From Channallabes apus (taxonomy: Eukaryota; Chordata; Actinopteri; Siluriformes; Clariidae): a stretch of 64,000 nucleotides of DNA. A program made the translations under genes and the position numbers. The notes beneath the pieces were generated by a model. That model was not told where the DNA came from and searched no databases. It saw nothing but the letters and a program-made list of their open reading frames with translations. Location of the stretch: contig CM060114.1 in the NCBI GenBank assembly GCA_030522415.1, forward strand, positions 27,773,804 to 27,837,803, given 5' to 3'. Positions 46,347 through 58,852 of the stretch are shown piece after piece (positions within the stretch are counted from its first letter, which is position 1; every line of letters begins with the position of its first letter).

Positions 46347-49300
46347 GTAAAAAGTGCAAAGCGAAAATGAAGGGAGTGAATTCCAAAGACAAGCAAGTGC
46401 TTGTGGGTTTTCCTTTTGTTTTGTACAAATTTGTTTATTTGTAATGGGCCGAAATGTGAAGCGAAACTATGACATCAGCATGATGCCGGCATGACAATGA
46501 CGTCATTGCCATCGCTCTGATAATGCTGTTTTAATATGTCATAATGGTATGAGGGCCTGATGTCATAAAGGTACGAGGGGCCTCTTCTTCTTCTAAGGAT
46601 TATTATTATTAGGGCCCAAGCACTATAACATCAGCCCTATGTCCTCATAGTGTGTGAAGGGCCCTAATGTGTTTCAAAGGCTTTCTGGGGGTCTTAACAT
46701 GCTCAAAAATTCATGAAAATCGCCAGGCAAGTTGGAATCTGCTGCCATTATATAGTAATATATTGATAGTCTGGGCCCCGCGCATGGCTCTATTAGGCCC
46801 CAGGGGCACATGCAAACAGTTTGACATACACAAACAAAACCTGGTACACATTTAGCGCTCATTGAGCTGAACAACTTTCGCACTGCATGTCCTGGGCTCA
46901 ACAGGAAGTCAGTTATTTTGGTTAATTTGCAAAAGGCACCCATTGGAATTTGGAATCTATTCCTAGGAAATTTATGTGATTGCCACAAAATCTTGATCTC
47001 AAGACATTAAGGATGCAAAAGTGTTGATGGATTTCTCAGATGGGTCAGCCATGACGATGCCTTAAACATGCTGAAAAGTGGTTATTAACTTTCTGCGTGG
47101 CCTTATATTGAGTGATGTTATATTGTTACATCACATTGAGTCTTTGGAGTAATGGAAAAGGTCATGTGGTCTGATGAGTCCTGATTGACTCTGTTCCAGT
47201 GCAATGGGTGCTTCAGGATATAATGGAAAGTTCATGAAGTGATGTAAATTTAGGCATTTGGCAGACAACCTTATCCAGAGTAACCTAGATTTATGGGGGG
47301 TTAAGGTTCTTGCTCAAGGGCCCAACAGTGGTACCGGAACCTTTTTTGTTGTGGGGTTTGAACCTGGCACCATCCAAATTGTAGTCCAATGCCTGAACCA
47401 CTGCTGTGATCAAGGCTCTGGACACAGTGTTATGATCAGGGGTTTCTTCAGTTGGTCAGGTCTAGCCTCATCAACGTTATGTAGTAATAAAATGAATCAG
47501 CTGACGACCTGAATGTACTGAATGATCAGGTTATCACATCTACGAATTTTCTTTTCCCTGATGGCACGGACATATTCCAGGCCTCAAATTGTGAAAGAGT
47601 GGTTCTGGGAGCACGAGGAACCATTTTCCTTGAACCCGGCAAAACATTGTTTGCAATCAAAGCTAAAGAAAGTTGAACCTTTTATTTTGCAGCCAGGCAG
47701 TGTATTTTACACTCTGCTGGTTTCTGTTTTAACATTTTGCAACTACTTACATGCTTATAATTTTATATTCATCAAGATTTTTGCTTGAAAATGTTATCTA
47801 AAAACATGTGTCAGGTTGATTACAAATGCATATTAATAATGGATAGTTTTGTGCCAGACAAGAACTGACACTGTTGTGCATCTAGAATATCACCAAGCAA
47901 CACGCTTTAATTGATGTTTAAAATATGCCAGTGCATCAGTGTGCAACGAGACATGTAATGCAGATATTCTAGTCCTGGCCTTTGATGTACTGACTTGTTC
48001 CTTGTCTTCTTAGTGTCATCTGCATTCATAGTGAAATTATCCAGGTGTGACGCTCCTCACTGACCTCCTGCCACAGATAGAGAATGAATGGAATTAAACA
48101 TGAAACAAGCCCATACTTCTCCTTTGATCATTAGTGGAAATCATCATTTATGTTTTAGATCAAGGAAGATATTTAGCCCCAGTTAAATTGAGCATATTTT
48201 GCACATTTTATTACCAGGTAGTTGTATTTAGGAGCTGTGAACAAGCCTTACATTTGTTACTCCATTCATGAAACGCTGGAAAATGAAGATCTGTGTGATA
48301 TTATAAGCCTTTAATAGCAGAGATCACTTGAGGCACTGAGTGTCCCAGCTGCACACTGAAGTCTTGTCCTCACTGCTCCTGGTGAAACTCTCCAGCTGCT
48401 GTACATGCTAATAAGCAGCATACCTGATAGGTGAAATGTATGTGGGGCAAATTAAGTGAAGCAGCAGCCCATTTAACCTCATTTCAAATAGCAAGCATAT
48501 TTTCCTAAATGGGTATTAACACTCCTTGGGGCAGTAGCAATAATGTTATTATTATAATACTGCCTTGTTCACTTGAAATGTATTTTACAGAAATTGTGTG
48601 GGTGACTATAGTGAGGGTACTCTCATACCTACCAAGGACAGTTATGGTATTTTATTGCCTGGAAAAAAAAAACTGCAGGGCATCTTCAGTACCATGGAAA
48701 CTAGATCCCTATTAAAGATGTACATGTATATACAGGACACATTAAAGCTTTAAAAATGTTAACACCCCAGATGGCTTTAGGGCTAATTTTAAGCCCCTAA
48801 ATTAATTTTATTTATCTTTATGTAGTAATTTGTAATACCTTTTTTTGTTTTGATGTTTTTTGAAGATGGTATAAAGACCCTTCAAAGGGACCTGTTATGC
48901 AAAATCTTACTTTTTTTATTTTTAGAAATTCAGAAAGATCTTCACCGAGCGAATAAACATAAAAAATTTAAAGAAAAAAAACATTTCCTGCTTTTTGTAT
49001 TTTTCGTTCCTCATATGAAACACTGGGAAAAGTGAATTAGTGAATTAGGGGATTATATATCAAGAAATACATTTTCCCCTGTTTTTCTACAAAATCAAAA
49101 GTCCCAGTTTGACTCGAACACACGTTGTAAATTAATAGTTCTGGTAGTAAAGAGTAAATAACTGTAATTTCTCAGAAAAAAGCATGAAACAGTATTTTCT
49201 GTCTGATCCAGAGAAAACATTTAATTTCTGTTTGAATTGTTCTATTTGAATTGTTTATTTCAGGCCCTATAAGCAGTATCCTTGTAAACAAATATGGCAG

Positions 49301-52038
49301 TCGGCCAGTGATGATAATGGGCGGAGTCCTCTGCTCCATCAGCATGATCGCTGCATCGTTTTGCAACAGTGTTGTAGAGCTATACATCTGCATCGGAGTG
49401 ATTGGGGGTGAGTGTGTGAAAAATACATGCAGTGTTAATTATGTAAAAATACATTTTACATTTTAAAAAATTGTAACAATAAACAGTGAGAACAATGTGA
49501 TATTATAGTGATTTTGAAATTGTATATGTGTATATGACATGAAAACTTAGATGATAAGTCACTAAAATGTTTAGTGGTTCATTGATTGCTGCACTAACTA
49601 TTCTCTCCCTCCCAAAGGTTTTGGTCTTGCCTTCAACCTCCAGCCAGCCGTGACCATGATCGGCAAATACTTTTACAAAAAGCGTCCCATTGCTAATGGC
49701 TTGGCCATGGCAGGGAGCCCTGTCTTTTTAAGCACTCTAGCTCCCCTAAACCAGTACCTCATCAATGCTTACGGCTGGAGAGGCAGCTTCCTTATTCTCG
49801 GGGGGCTTTTGCTCAACTGCTGCGTGGCTGGATCCCTTATGAGGCCACTGCCCCAGCCTTCGACAAAGAACGATGCCAAGAATGATGATGAAGAGGTTCA
49901 AACCACTAAGACAGAGAAGTCTACAGTGTTCCAAATTATCAACAAATACCTTGACTTGTCGCTTTTCAAGCACCGGGGCTTCCTCATCTACCTTTCAGGA
50001 AACGTCATTATGTTTTTAGGTTTCTTCGCCCCTATTGTCTTCCTTTCTCCGTATGCCAAGGACAATGGTGTAGATGAGTACTCAGCAGCCTTGCTGCTCT
50101 CTATCTTGGCTTTTGTGGACATGATTGCTCGTCCCTCCATGGGACTGTTGGCCAACACACGCTGGGTGCGGCCAAAGATCCAATACTTTTTTAGCTTTGC
50201 TATTCTCTATAATGGTGTGTGCCATGTACTATGCCCACTGGCTCAGACCTACACTGGCATGGTGGTGTACGCTGTTTTCTTTGGGTTTGCGTTTGGCATG
50301 GTGAGCGCCGTGCTCTTTGAGACACTCATGGACCTGGTAGGACCTCAGAGATTCTCAAGCGCTGTGGGTCTTACCACGATTGTTGAGTGCGGCCCAGTTC
50401 TCATTGGACCACCACTGGCAGGTAAGACATGGTTTGTCAAAGATGTGCTATATTGTTCTTTATTATTAAAATTTTGAATACAGAAATTAAGTACTGTACA
50501 GGAGTTGGTAACCATTCAATAATCAGTCATCAGTTTGATTAAACCAATCAATGATAGATTAATAATCAGTTTAACTGCACAGTGCAATGCTTTTTTGCAC
50601 TTGTTGTGTTTCCTGAAAACCAATTGCACCACCATTCACTATTACGTACTGCTACTAGGAGTACTCACATAAGCATCTGTTACCAAATATGTTATGATTA
50701 TTAACACACACTAAACTACAGTTTCATTGTAGACCAACTGTTATTTACCATTGGCACATGATTCTTGTGACAGATTTTTCATCACGCTCTTCATGTTACG
50801 ATTTTCGTTCATTTGTGATTTACCTGGAAGATTTTCCTTTGAAAACCAAAGTACGTCCGCATCCGAGAGTGGCCTTTTCTCACTCACTCATTCTGTATGC
50901 TGGTTATCCTGTTCAGGGTCACAGGGAAGCCTGGAGCCTATCTCGGGGTCTCAGAGCTCAGGGCCGGGTACACCCTGGATGGCGGGGCCAATCCACCGCA
51001 GAGCATACAAGCATACAGTACACATACTCACACAGTCACTCACACACTGCGGCCAATTTGGAAATGCCAGTTAGCCTAATCTTCATATCTTTTGATTGTG
51101 GGAGGAAACCAAAGTACAGGGAGTAAAACCACCAAGCATGGAGAGAACATGCAAACTCCACACACACAGGGAATCGAACCCTGACCCTGAAGGTGCGAGG
51201 CCAGAGTGCTAACCACTAAGCTACTGTGCTGCCAGATACAGTACTTCATCTGGCATTTTACACAACCGTGTTCAGAGCATGTACATTTATTGGGTATTAT
51301 ACGCCCACGTGTTGCTCAAACTTTATACGTGTTTCGTTTACCCAGCAATTGCCTGAGTGTGCGGAAAAATACATGCAACATCCAGTGTTTTAAGAATTTT
51401 TAATGATTAAAATCGATTACCATTTTTCATAACCGATTGCGTGATATGTACAGGAAATTGTAACAACGCAGGTCTCCTGAGGGGCAGAACCCCGTAAAAA
51501 AGTGCGCAGGTATCCAGACACTAAAATAGACACGCCGCCGCGTTCACACTGATTGTCTCTATTTAAGTGTCCTGATACCTGCGCAGTTCGTGCGATCATT
51601 AGGTAGCACCAGTGAAGGTATCAGGGCCAAAGACAAAGACACAGGATGCAGCAAGCCAAGACAAAGGCAAAAGACCCAGCCTCGTCTTAATTAGAAGTCG
51701 GCATGATTGAATTAATAAATGCTCATTTTATATGTAATACACAACTCATTTAGTGCTTAAACAATAACAGTACCTCGAACCATTGTTGCCTTACAGGAAA
51801 ACTATTGGATGTTACTAAGAACTACAAGTACATGTACTTTAGCTGCGGCTGTGTGGTCATCTTCGCCAGCATCTGGCTCTTCATCGGCAATTTCATCAAC
51901 TACCGTCTGCTGGAGAAAGAACGCAAGCAAGAGGAATACAGACAAGCAGAACTTCAAGAGCCTGACAATGATCCCAACGATACAGGAAAGGGAGAGGAAT
52001 CTGACAACCTCAGTGGGAAACAGGACAATTCTGTGTAA
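46133..52038 (+). CDS. slc16a7: Monocarboxylate transporter 2 (MCT2), four coding exons
   Basis: Proton-coupled carrier of lactate, pyruvate and ketone bodies in the plasma membrane; MCTs of this group need an immunoglobulin-type partner (embigin or basigin) to reach the surface. Exons 46133-46346, 49264-49407, 49618-50421 and 51797-52038 join in phase 1 each time and give 467 residues (human MCT2 has 478). Seen: the SLC16 signature DGGWGW (residues 14-19), a Lys in YAFPK (37), the second signature from YFYKKRP to LAMAG (137-152), a hydrophilic loop of about 40 residues between TM6 and TM7 (about 194-235), and FVDMIARP with the Asp (287) and Arg (291) of TM8 that are essential in MCT1. Wording such as GSRPV, NQYL and [19 protein letters not shown] favours MCT2 over MCT1. 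No stops, frameshifts or missing key residues are seen. All junctions use GT-AG. Confidence 0.95.
46555..47080. repeat. Fish dispersed repeat, unclassified
   Basis: Contains GGGCCCAAGCACTATAACAT, AACATGCTCAAAAATTCATG and TATTAGGCCCCAGGGGCACA with an ATT-rich end near 46600, wording of a very common fish repeat. The family is not assigned. It lies in the first coding intron of slc16a7. Confidence 0.5.
47140..47660 (+). mobile_element. Tc1-like transposase fragment, second family, split by a SINE
   Basis: Degenerate plus-strand piece: GTGGTCTGATGAGTCCTGAT (first Asp region) at about 47167, then a SINE, then TCAGTTGGTCAGGTCTAGCC, CAGCTGACGACCTGAATGTA and CAAATTGTGAAAGAGTGGTT. Same family as 30766-31160. 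Confidence 0.65.
47247..47405 (-). mobile_element. tRNA-derived SINE, fourth family, in a Tc1 remnant
   Basis: On the minus strand the head reads CAGTGGTTCAGGCATTGGAC with the B-box-like CCAGGTTCAAACCCC. The body has TTGGGCCCTTGAGCAAGAAC, and the tail TCTGCCAAATGCCTAAATTT with CTCTGGATAAGG. The tail matches the LINE 3' end at 3803-3858. Confidence 0.65.
47661..48877. other. slc16a7 intron sequence, nothing recognised
   Basis: Mixed intron sequence. 47950-48480 is of higher complexity than its surroundings but has no identified function. Confidence 0.4.
48878..49125. repeat. Dispersed repeat fragment, DNA-transposon-like
   Basis: CAAAGGGACCTGTTATGCAA and AAGTCCCAGTTTGACTCGAA are typical edges of nonautonomous DNA elements in fish. 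The second motif also recurs at 7270 and 8660 (CCCGGTTTGACTTGA). Family and limits are uncertain. Confidence 0.35.
49264..49407 (+). CDS. slc16a7: slc16a7 coding exon 2 (TM2-TM3)
   Basis: The acceptor is TATTTCAG at 49256-49263 and the donor G|GTGAGT after 49407. The 144 bp carry residues 72-119, including [15 protein letters not shown] and the following membrane segment up to IGVIGG. Confidence 0.95.
49618..50421 (+). CDS. slc16a7: slc16a7 coding exon 3 (TM4-TM10, main body)
   Basis: The acceptor is CCCAAAG before 49618 and the donor CAG|GTAAGA after 50421. The 804 bp carry residues 120-388: the second family signature, the TM6-TM7 cytoplasmic loop, and TM8 with Asp287 and Arg291. The large size of this exon is typical of SLC16 genes. 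Confidence 0.95.
50885..51236 (-). mobile_element. tRNA-derived SINE (DANA/Mermaid-like)
   Basis: Minus-strand copy in the last slc16a7 intron: tail CACTCACTCATTCTGTATGC, core GATTGTGGGAGGAAACC, B box in GGGAATCGAACCCTG, head CCACTAAGCTACTGTGCTGCC. Confidence 0.8.
51503..51585. repeat. Imperfect 30-32 bp inverted repeat (hairpin)
   Basis: The left arm starts TGCGCAGGTATCCAGACAC (51503-51532). The right arm (51554-51585) read in reverse complement starts TGCGCAGGTATCAGGACAC. The loop is 21 bp. It lies about 210 bp upstream of the last coding exon. Confidence 0.75.
51797..52038 (+). CDS. slc16a7: slc16a7 coding exon 4 (TM11-TM12, C-terminus)
   Basis: The acceptor is TTGCCTTACAG at 51786-51796, and the stop TAA is at 52036-52038. 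It encodes residues 388-467: [18 protein letters not shown], the last membrane segments ([14 protein letters not shown]), then a charged cytoplasmic tail rich in Glu, Lys and Asp. Confidence 0.95.
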
Positions 52039-52534
52039 AGAGAAACGAACATTTAAACCTCTTCCAAATAAGATCTGGGCGACACCCCACACATATGTCC
52101 GGAGCAGAAGCAAAGAATGTCTTGCCGGGGTGAAATAACAAACAACTGCCAAAGTAAACCATGACTGCTGTGAGGGGACCAGTAGCGTAGTGCTTAGATC
52201 AATTATTTAGATGGGGGTCAAGGAATATGGACGGCAGAGCATACAGGAGTAGGATGAGTTAGACCACAGATACCACAGATACACCTTTCTATGATATTAG
52301 GATTTAGTTTAAAGCCATTTTATTAATGTTTCAGCTCAGGAACTGATCGAAATGATTTCAGAAAAACCTAAATAACTCTGCCAGATTGAGACTTTTGAAC
52401 ACCGTGTTTAGTTATTTGCTCAAAAAGCTGATTAACCAGCGACACTTCTGTGAGCTACATGCTCATATCTGCTGCACTATAATTTATGTTCTGTGTAGTC
52501 AATACACCAAGACTGAATGTAAATCATTATGCAT

Positions 52535-52569
<35 letters not shown>

Positions 52570-52974
52570 ATAATTACTATTATTATTAACATGGGCCTTA
52601 AAACACTTCTGACCAAAATGTAAAAAAAAAAAAAAGATTTTTGCAGGTGATGATCACATAAGCCTCTATATATTACATAACCTTTAGTTTTCTGCTGCGG
52701 TATATACAGGGGAAGTTATATGGTATTATTCTATGGACAGTGCTATTTTTTTAGGTAAAGTAAATGTGCAAAAGTATTTAAATATTAGGTATTGCCTTAA
52801 ATGTAAATAATACAACTAACCGCCTAAAGCCCGTATATAGAGAGCTTCCTACAGTATATGATGTGTGTGTGTGTGTGTGTGTGTGTACTGTACATACAGG
52901 GTGGGTGAAAATTAACTAGGTAATATTTAAATGGAACTCATATTATCACTGGAATCAAGATTTAAATTCATTGT
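52039..52974 (+). other. slc16a7: slc16a7 3' UTR and flank
   Basis: The sequence after the stop is presumably 3' UTR; its end is not determined because no single polyadenylation signal stands out. It includes (ATT)n at about 52538-52568 and (GT)n at about 52860-52886. Confidence 0.5.
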
Positions 52975-53690
52975 TTTTCAGCTGTTCCCTTTCAGGAGTC
53001 ACCAAAGCGAGTAATCTGCCTCCATCTAACCCTATCCTCTGCATCCTCTTCTGTCACACCAACTAACTTCATGTCCATCCATACATCCATAAATCTCCGC
53101 TTTGGTCTTCCTCTAGACCTCCTGTCTGGCAGTTCTAACCTCAGGATCCTTCTACTGAAATATTCACAATCTCTCCAAACCACCTCAATCTGGCCTCTCT
53201 GACTTTATCTCCAAAACATCTAACATGGGTTGTCCCTCTGATGAACTCATTCTTGATCCTATCCATCCTTGTCACTCCCAAGGAGAACCTCAACATCTTC
53301 ATCTCTGCTACCTCTAGCTCTGCCTCCTGTCTTTTCTTCAGTGCCACTGTCTCTAACCCGTAGAGCATCGCTGGTCTCACCACTGTCCTGTACATCTTTT
53401 CTTTCATTCTTGCTGATACTCTTTTATCACATAACACACCTGACACTTTTCTCCATCTGTTCCAACCTGCCTGTTCACGACTATACCTTTCCACATTCCC
53501 TGTTGCTCTGGACCGTTGACTCCAAGAACTTAAAATCCTGCACCTCTGTAGCCTCACTGTTCCATTGAGTCCTTCTCATTCACACACATGTATTCTGTCT
53601 TGCTACGACTAACCTTCATCTCTCTGCTTTCCAGAGCATAACTCTACCTCTCTAGATTTTTTCCTTCACCCGTACCCTGCGGTCTTTAAA
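52975..53690 (-). mobile_element. RTE-like LINE, 3' fragment
   Basis: Minus-strand copy of the element at 62503-64000. One frame (53557-53141) reads EQAGWNRWRKVSGVLCDKRV, MYRTVVRPAMLYGLETVALK and FSLGVTRMDRIKNEFIRGTT. The next (53183-52992) reads LELPDRRSRGRPKRRFMDVW and GVTEEDAEDRVRWRQI. It is frameshifted and 5'-truncated, so no RT core is left. Confidence 0.85.
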
Positions 53691-56600
53691 TAGACTAGGA
53701 TTTCATTTTTCCTGCGTCGATAATACAGGTATTGGACACAAGAAGCAGCACATGCAATGTAAACAAAGATGGCAGATGGCTTGACAGCTTAGATCACAGC
53801 AGGCTCTGAAGTTTGGAATTCCATTGTTTTGTGCAGAGATGGTGGTGTACGGTTAAAGGGAGCAATGGAACACTATATCTGGAGACAATAAAAAAACATT
53901 GTAAACAATGAACTTGTGAACGATGCAAGAAGAAGTTGAAAATGCCTTTCATTTCCCTATGTAATAACATACATGTGCAAATTAGTTTCAATATGTTTGT
54001 ACTGTATTAGAAATATGGACTTTTATGCCTAGTTACTTTTTAACCATCCTGTAGTATTAAATTAGTAATTCCACATGAGTAAACAATCAACTTGAATATT
54101 AACAAAATGCATCCTGTTTATTTATATGTTAGTATTCATGACATCATTTAACATGTCTTAACGAATAAAACTGTTGTTAATCAGTAGTAGTAGAAATGTA
54201 GCGAGATTGACTATACTTGAATAATATTCAGGATCAACTTTAAACGTTGGTTTCAAAACCAACACAATAATCACACACAAGAATTGTGATTAACAGTGTG
54301 TCATGATTAAAATGTTTTGTTTATCAAAGTGACATATGTAAACGTGTTTGAAATAATTGATTTCAAAAATGGTGGCTGCATTGAGGGTCCAAGTATTGTG
54401 AATGTCAAATGTTGTCTCCAGAGAGAGTCATTATAGAAAATGTTCCATTAAAATTCAGCACAGGTGTTCAAAGTTCAAATTCCAAAAATCACAATAAAAA
54501 AACTGAAAAAGAAATTTTACATACCAAAAAGAATGTACATTGAGTTTGTTATGTACATATACCTGTACATAAATACCTTACTTTACCATCTCTGTGCATC
54601 AGCAAAAATCGAAATTTGTGTTTTCCCCATCTTCAGCTGTTCAGTTTTTTGAGCCTGTGTCCAGATGCTTGTTAGAGGCTCTTTATTGAACTGTTCTGAA
54701 CAAACTAGAGTCCCAGGTATCCAGGTGTTCCTAATGCAGTGCTTGATGAGTGTATAGACAAAATATGAATAAAATTGTTTTTTCTTTATATCTGTCATAC
54801 ATCTAAGTTAATCCAGGACTGTTATTGTATCTCTTGTGTGTGGTTGCTACGTTAGTCTGAGCCATACATCCACACACACATTTATAAAGTAGGACAAAGA
54901 TTTTAAAGGGTTACTACAGGGAAATGAAGGGTTTTGGTCAGTATTGAGTTATTCACATGTTTAGGGGTGTGACATTTCAATTCAATTGATTTTTTTTTTA
55001 TAAAGCGGATTTAACAATGTCATTGACCCCAAATGAAATGTCCTGGTATGACAGTATGTCACAATGAGCTGTATGCTGTCTATGTTATGCATTACCAGTA
55101 TACCCATTGGATATATTTTAGGGTGATTCAGATTTGTGTTTATGATCTAGCACTTTGAATGAAAGCATGGCTTTGTATTAAAAAAGCTTACTTTTTTTTT
55201 TTGACACATCTGGTTCCTGATAAATGCTTTCAATATAATAATCTATGTCCAGGTCTTTAGTTATTGCTACCCATCATAATTTTGATATACTCATTGTTTA
55301 CTTTGATTTGTAGAATATTTTAAACATTATGTCGACCACATGTATTGTTGCCTATTATTATTCCAGTTTATAGTTTTATGCTTTGCTTGTTATATATATA
55401 TTCACCATAACTAAAGGCTGAAGCTCTAAAATTTTAATAATATTTTAAGATCTTTGACTATTCCATCAAAACACGAACGTGATTTCTAACTAATCAAAAA
55501 CACCACTGGCCTTATCAAATAAAATAAAAGAGTCAAGTCAATATGGTACTATTTAAAGGATTGAATCATTTGTGATTATTATTTTATTTAGTACTTTTGT
55601 TTTATTCATAAAAAAAACTAATGTACTAGAAAAATACAATGTATATCTAATAAAAACAGGCTTATATTGCAGAATGCGTTAATAACTGATAATCTACTCT
55701 TATAATTATTTGTGTGTAGTATTGTTATTTCATCATTTTCAATATTTAATACCTGCTTTGCAAATATAAGGAATTCTGGATATTAATATTGTTATTATAA
55801 GCAATGTTATATAGAATGTGTCAATGTTATATACAGCTTTTTTAAATTCATTTTGGCAATCTATATACAGTACATCCAAAATGTCCTTTTTGCCCTTTTG
55901 TTCTTTAAATAATTTATTTTTTCCATGTATTTCATGTTTTTTCCCCCATTGAAGCTAATTTTAAACCTGTATAGTGCCACCATATTATTTGAAATTATTT
56001 TATCATTTTTATTTTTTCCATCAATATTTTTGTTATATAAATTTTAAGCAAAAAAAAAAAAAATAGACGATAAATGTGTGATGTCACGCACCCTTTATAT
56101 ATAAAGAGTGTGTTTTTACTTTTAAGGTTTTAAAGAGGATTCAGTATTTTTACAATGTACTACTCTAATTAATACAGCATACTAATAAATCTACTAATAT
56201 CATCCTGTCTGCTTTTTTAATATATATATATTTTTTCAAACATTATTGTACACAGTAAATTATTTAATTTGTCTAGGTTGTACAATATTTGATATATAAT
56301 TTTATAAAGACATTTTAGAAAGCGGACGTTAAGAAGTTAAATATCTAGTTTGTTAAGGTCTTTGTAAGCATGTAATAATTCATACGATTTTATGATTTAG
56401 TAACAAATAGCAAGTATTTCCTTAATAATTTATAAATAGGATGGTACATTGGTGTTTATCATTCATTATACTGTATACTGTGTAAAGAGCAATTCAAAAA
56501 TGATCGGTTGCATTTTGTGCGTTGCATTGTACCATAATTATATAAAAAATGTACCATTGTGTTACCATCTAATTCCACTTATCTTTTAAATCAGAGACCA

Positions 56601-57450
56601 ATCCATAGATTTTCCTGCTTCTTTAAGATTATGTAAGATGTTAAGGATAAGCGCTCACGCTTATGTGATACATTTCCCATTTTATATTCCTATCATGCTG
56701 AATGTAAAAAGCAGACATTTTCTATTTTGCTTTAATATAATAATTTACTTAAGTAAATTGACAAAGTCAATACAATTACCTTGATTAGCAGGAGACATCC
56801 TGTTTGTCCTAACCGTATGTTTTTATGTTGATATTAAATCATGTCAGTGTGTCTACAGTAAGAGACACACGAGAGACAAAAGCATACCTCTGTAAATGCA
56901 GCATTATTATAATACAAACAGGCCAATATGGCTATAATATTACTATCATACTCCTACTGTATTAATATAATACCCGAATACTATTACCAATATCACTTTC
57001 AGTTTTAAACATTGTGATAATGAAGTATGTGTTCAAAGTCAGAAGACACTGTGTGTAAATTTGAAAAGGCCATACAGTACTATGAAAAAGCTTTGAGCCA
57101 CCCCTCATTTGTTCATATTCAATTGAGTGGAATAAATGATATGGATTAAATTAAAGAAATTGGAACAAATGTTTTATTGTGACAGGTTTATGACCTCATT
57201 TCCCCTCTCGTCTGTTCCAACCACTCAGCATTCAGCCTCGCCAGTATAATAATCACAGCTACATGGAAACCGCAAATGAGATCCAAAAAATTTCAAAAAT
57301 TGAGAATCCAAACAGTCCTTCAAGAAGCCTAGATAACTATTCCACAAGTCTACATAAAAAATACAAGAAAGTCTGGCTATTTGAAAGCAAAATATGAAAT
57401 GAAGAGTGCCTTGAAACTATTGCTCTTTGTACTGCATATGAACAGGAAAT
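53691..57450. other. AT-rich flank, no gene recognised
   Basis: Strongly AT-rich and largely free of recognisable repeats. Short ORFs only. It could include a long slc16a7 3' UTR. Confidence 0.45.
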
Positions 57451-57478
57451 AAATTAACAACAACAACAACAACAACAA

Positions 57479-57510
<32 letters not shown>

Positions 57511-57585
57511 GTAGTAGTAGTAGTAGTAGTAGTCGTAGTATTAGTATTAGTAGTATTAGTATTAGTATTATTATTATTATAAGAT
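57451..57585. repeat. Compound trinucleotide microsatellite
   Basis: (CAA)n at about 57458-57478, (TTA)n at 57478-57510, then (TAG)n with TAT/TAG mixtures to about 57580. The 85-codon ORF through it is an artefact. Confidence 0.9.
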
Positions 57586-58394
57586 CATTGAGTAACAGCT
57601 CCCCCTTGTGGTGGATATTCTGCCAGCTAAGCAAGGAAGAGAAGTAAAATACAAGTCCAAACGATGCTTTTTCTAATACGGCAACTAGTAGGAAAGATTT
57701 TATTTACGTAAAAAAAGATTTTTTTACGTAAGAGCTGAGCTAAGGTGTAAAGACACAGAAACGCTATAAGATATTTAGTGTTAAAACAACACCATGCTTT
57801 AAAGGCAAAGAATGAGAGTTTGCATGTAATTACAGTAGGTAATCACCTTTCTTATGTTTGTCTAATCTAATTAAAGTCTAGCACATTGCATGCTCTGGTA
57901 TTTAACAATCCATGAAGGAAGGCGGTATCAATGGCTGCAGCCCCTCCGGCGATGTTTCAGGCTATGTTTTAATGGGGTGTTGCGGGTCAGGTCCAAGCAC
58001 AAATAGCAGGGCAAGCCGAGGGCTCACCATGTGGCAATGCTCACAGCATTACTAGACCAAGAACAAGAGTTAAGTTCAAGAGGGTGGACCTGAAAAGAGA
58101 ACTGCATTATTCACTATAAGCCAATGAGAACAAGTTCTAAGGGGTGAATTTATAAGTAACTTATGACTGTAGTGTATTTTTTATGGTGTGAAAACTCACT
58201 TATATATAAAGTAATAATTTGATTTTGTAATTAAGAATGACCAAGAAAGTTTGGCAATTCAATATTTAATTTATTTTTAATAATTCATAATTCTTTTTTT
58301 TATATATTCTATTGCACTGTTGTAAATATTTTTTTTTTTGATTGCCTGAGCTTGTAGTAGCTGCACCAGACCATCTTTGCCTGCAGCTTCTATC
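57586..58394. other. No gene recognised
   Basis: AT-rich spacer. Confidence 0.4.
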
Positions 58395-58745
58395 TTCTTT
58401 TTGCTATGATTAGTCTGCCTGTTTCACATACTGTATGAGGCGCCAGGAACTCCTTCCTCGGCGCAAAAATGTGAAAATGAGTCAGAACGAGGTCGGGACG
58501 TAAGAGGGATGTGGCAAGAACTTCCAGCTGAGTGTCTGTAATGGGCAAGTGGTGTTGGTGAACGATTGTGTAATGTTTCCAAAGACAGATGCATCTTTTC
58601 TGCAAGTTGGTGAAAAGATATTCATTGATTTTCAAGGAACATGCATTTCACTCACTGAACAGTCACAGGAATGACTCCAGTGGGCTCCGAGCCACCTTGG
58701 CTGAGATCGTCATTCACAGGCATACAGCCTTCTTTTAAATGTTTT
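58395..58745 (-). mobile_element. mariner-like transposon fragment
   Basis: The minus strand decodes to LEVLATSLLRPDLVLTHFHI and FAPRKEFLAPHTV, a decayed form of the mariner LEVLPHPPYSPDLAP...FxxFLxG region. It continues right into the part shared with 7141 (GGGCTCCGAGCCACCTTGG). Confidence 0.6.
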
Positions 58746-58747
58746 AC

Positions 58748-58800
58748 TTTTACATTTAGACATTTGGCAGATGATCTTATCCAGAGTGACTTACAAAAGT
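58748..58800 (-). mobile_element. LINE/SINE 3'-tail fragment
   Basis: ACATTTAGACATTTGGCAGA and CTTATCCAGAGTGACTTACA are the reverse complement of the LINE 3' end seen at 3803-3858. Confidence 0.55.
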
Positions 58801-58852
58801 GCTATAAGGTTTCCATCATTGGATAGATCCTCACACAGGGTTACTAGGTTAC

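Larger units (their letters stand above)
50422..51796 (+). other. slc16a7: slc16a7 last intron
   Basis: Holds a DANA-like SINE (50885-51236) and an inverted repeat (51503-51585). Otherwise featureless. Confidence 0.8.

Noticed and set aside
46133..52038. Assignment as slc16a1 (MCT1) with the LRIG exon as lrig2
   Set aside because: Exon 2-4 wording ([28 protein letters not shown]...DEYSAA) fits MCT2 better than MCT1, and the short TM6-TM7 loop lacks the longer MCT1 insert.
57377..57634. 85-codon ORF rich in Leu and Ile
   Set aside because: Translation of a compound trinucleotide microsatellite.
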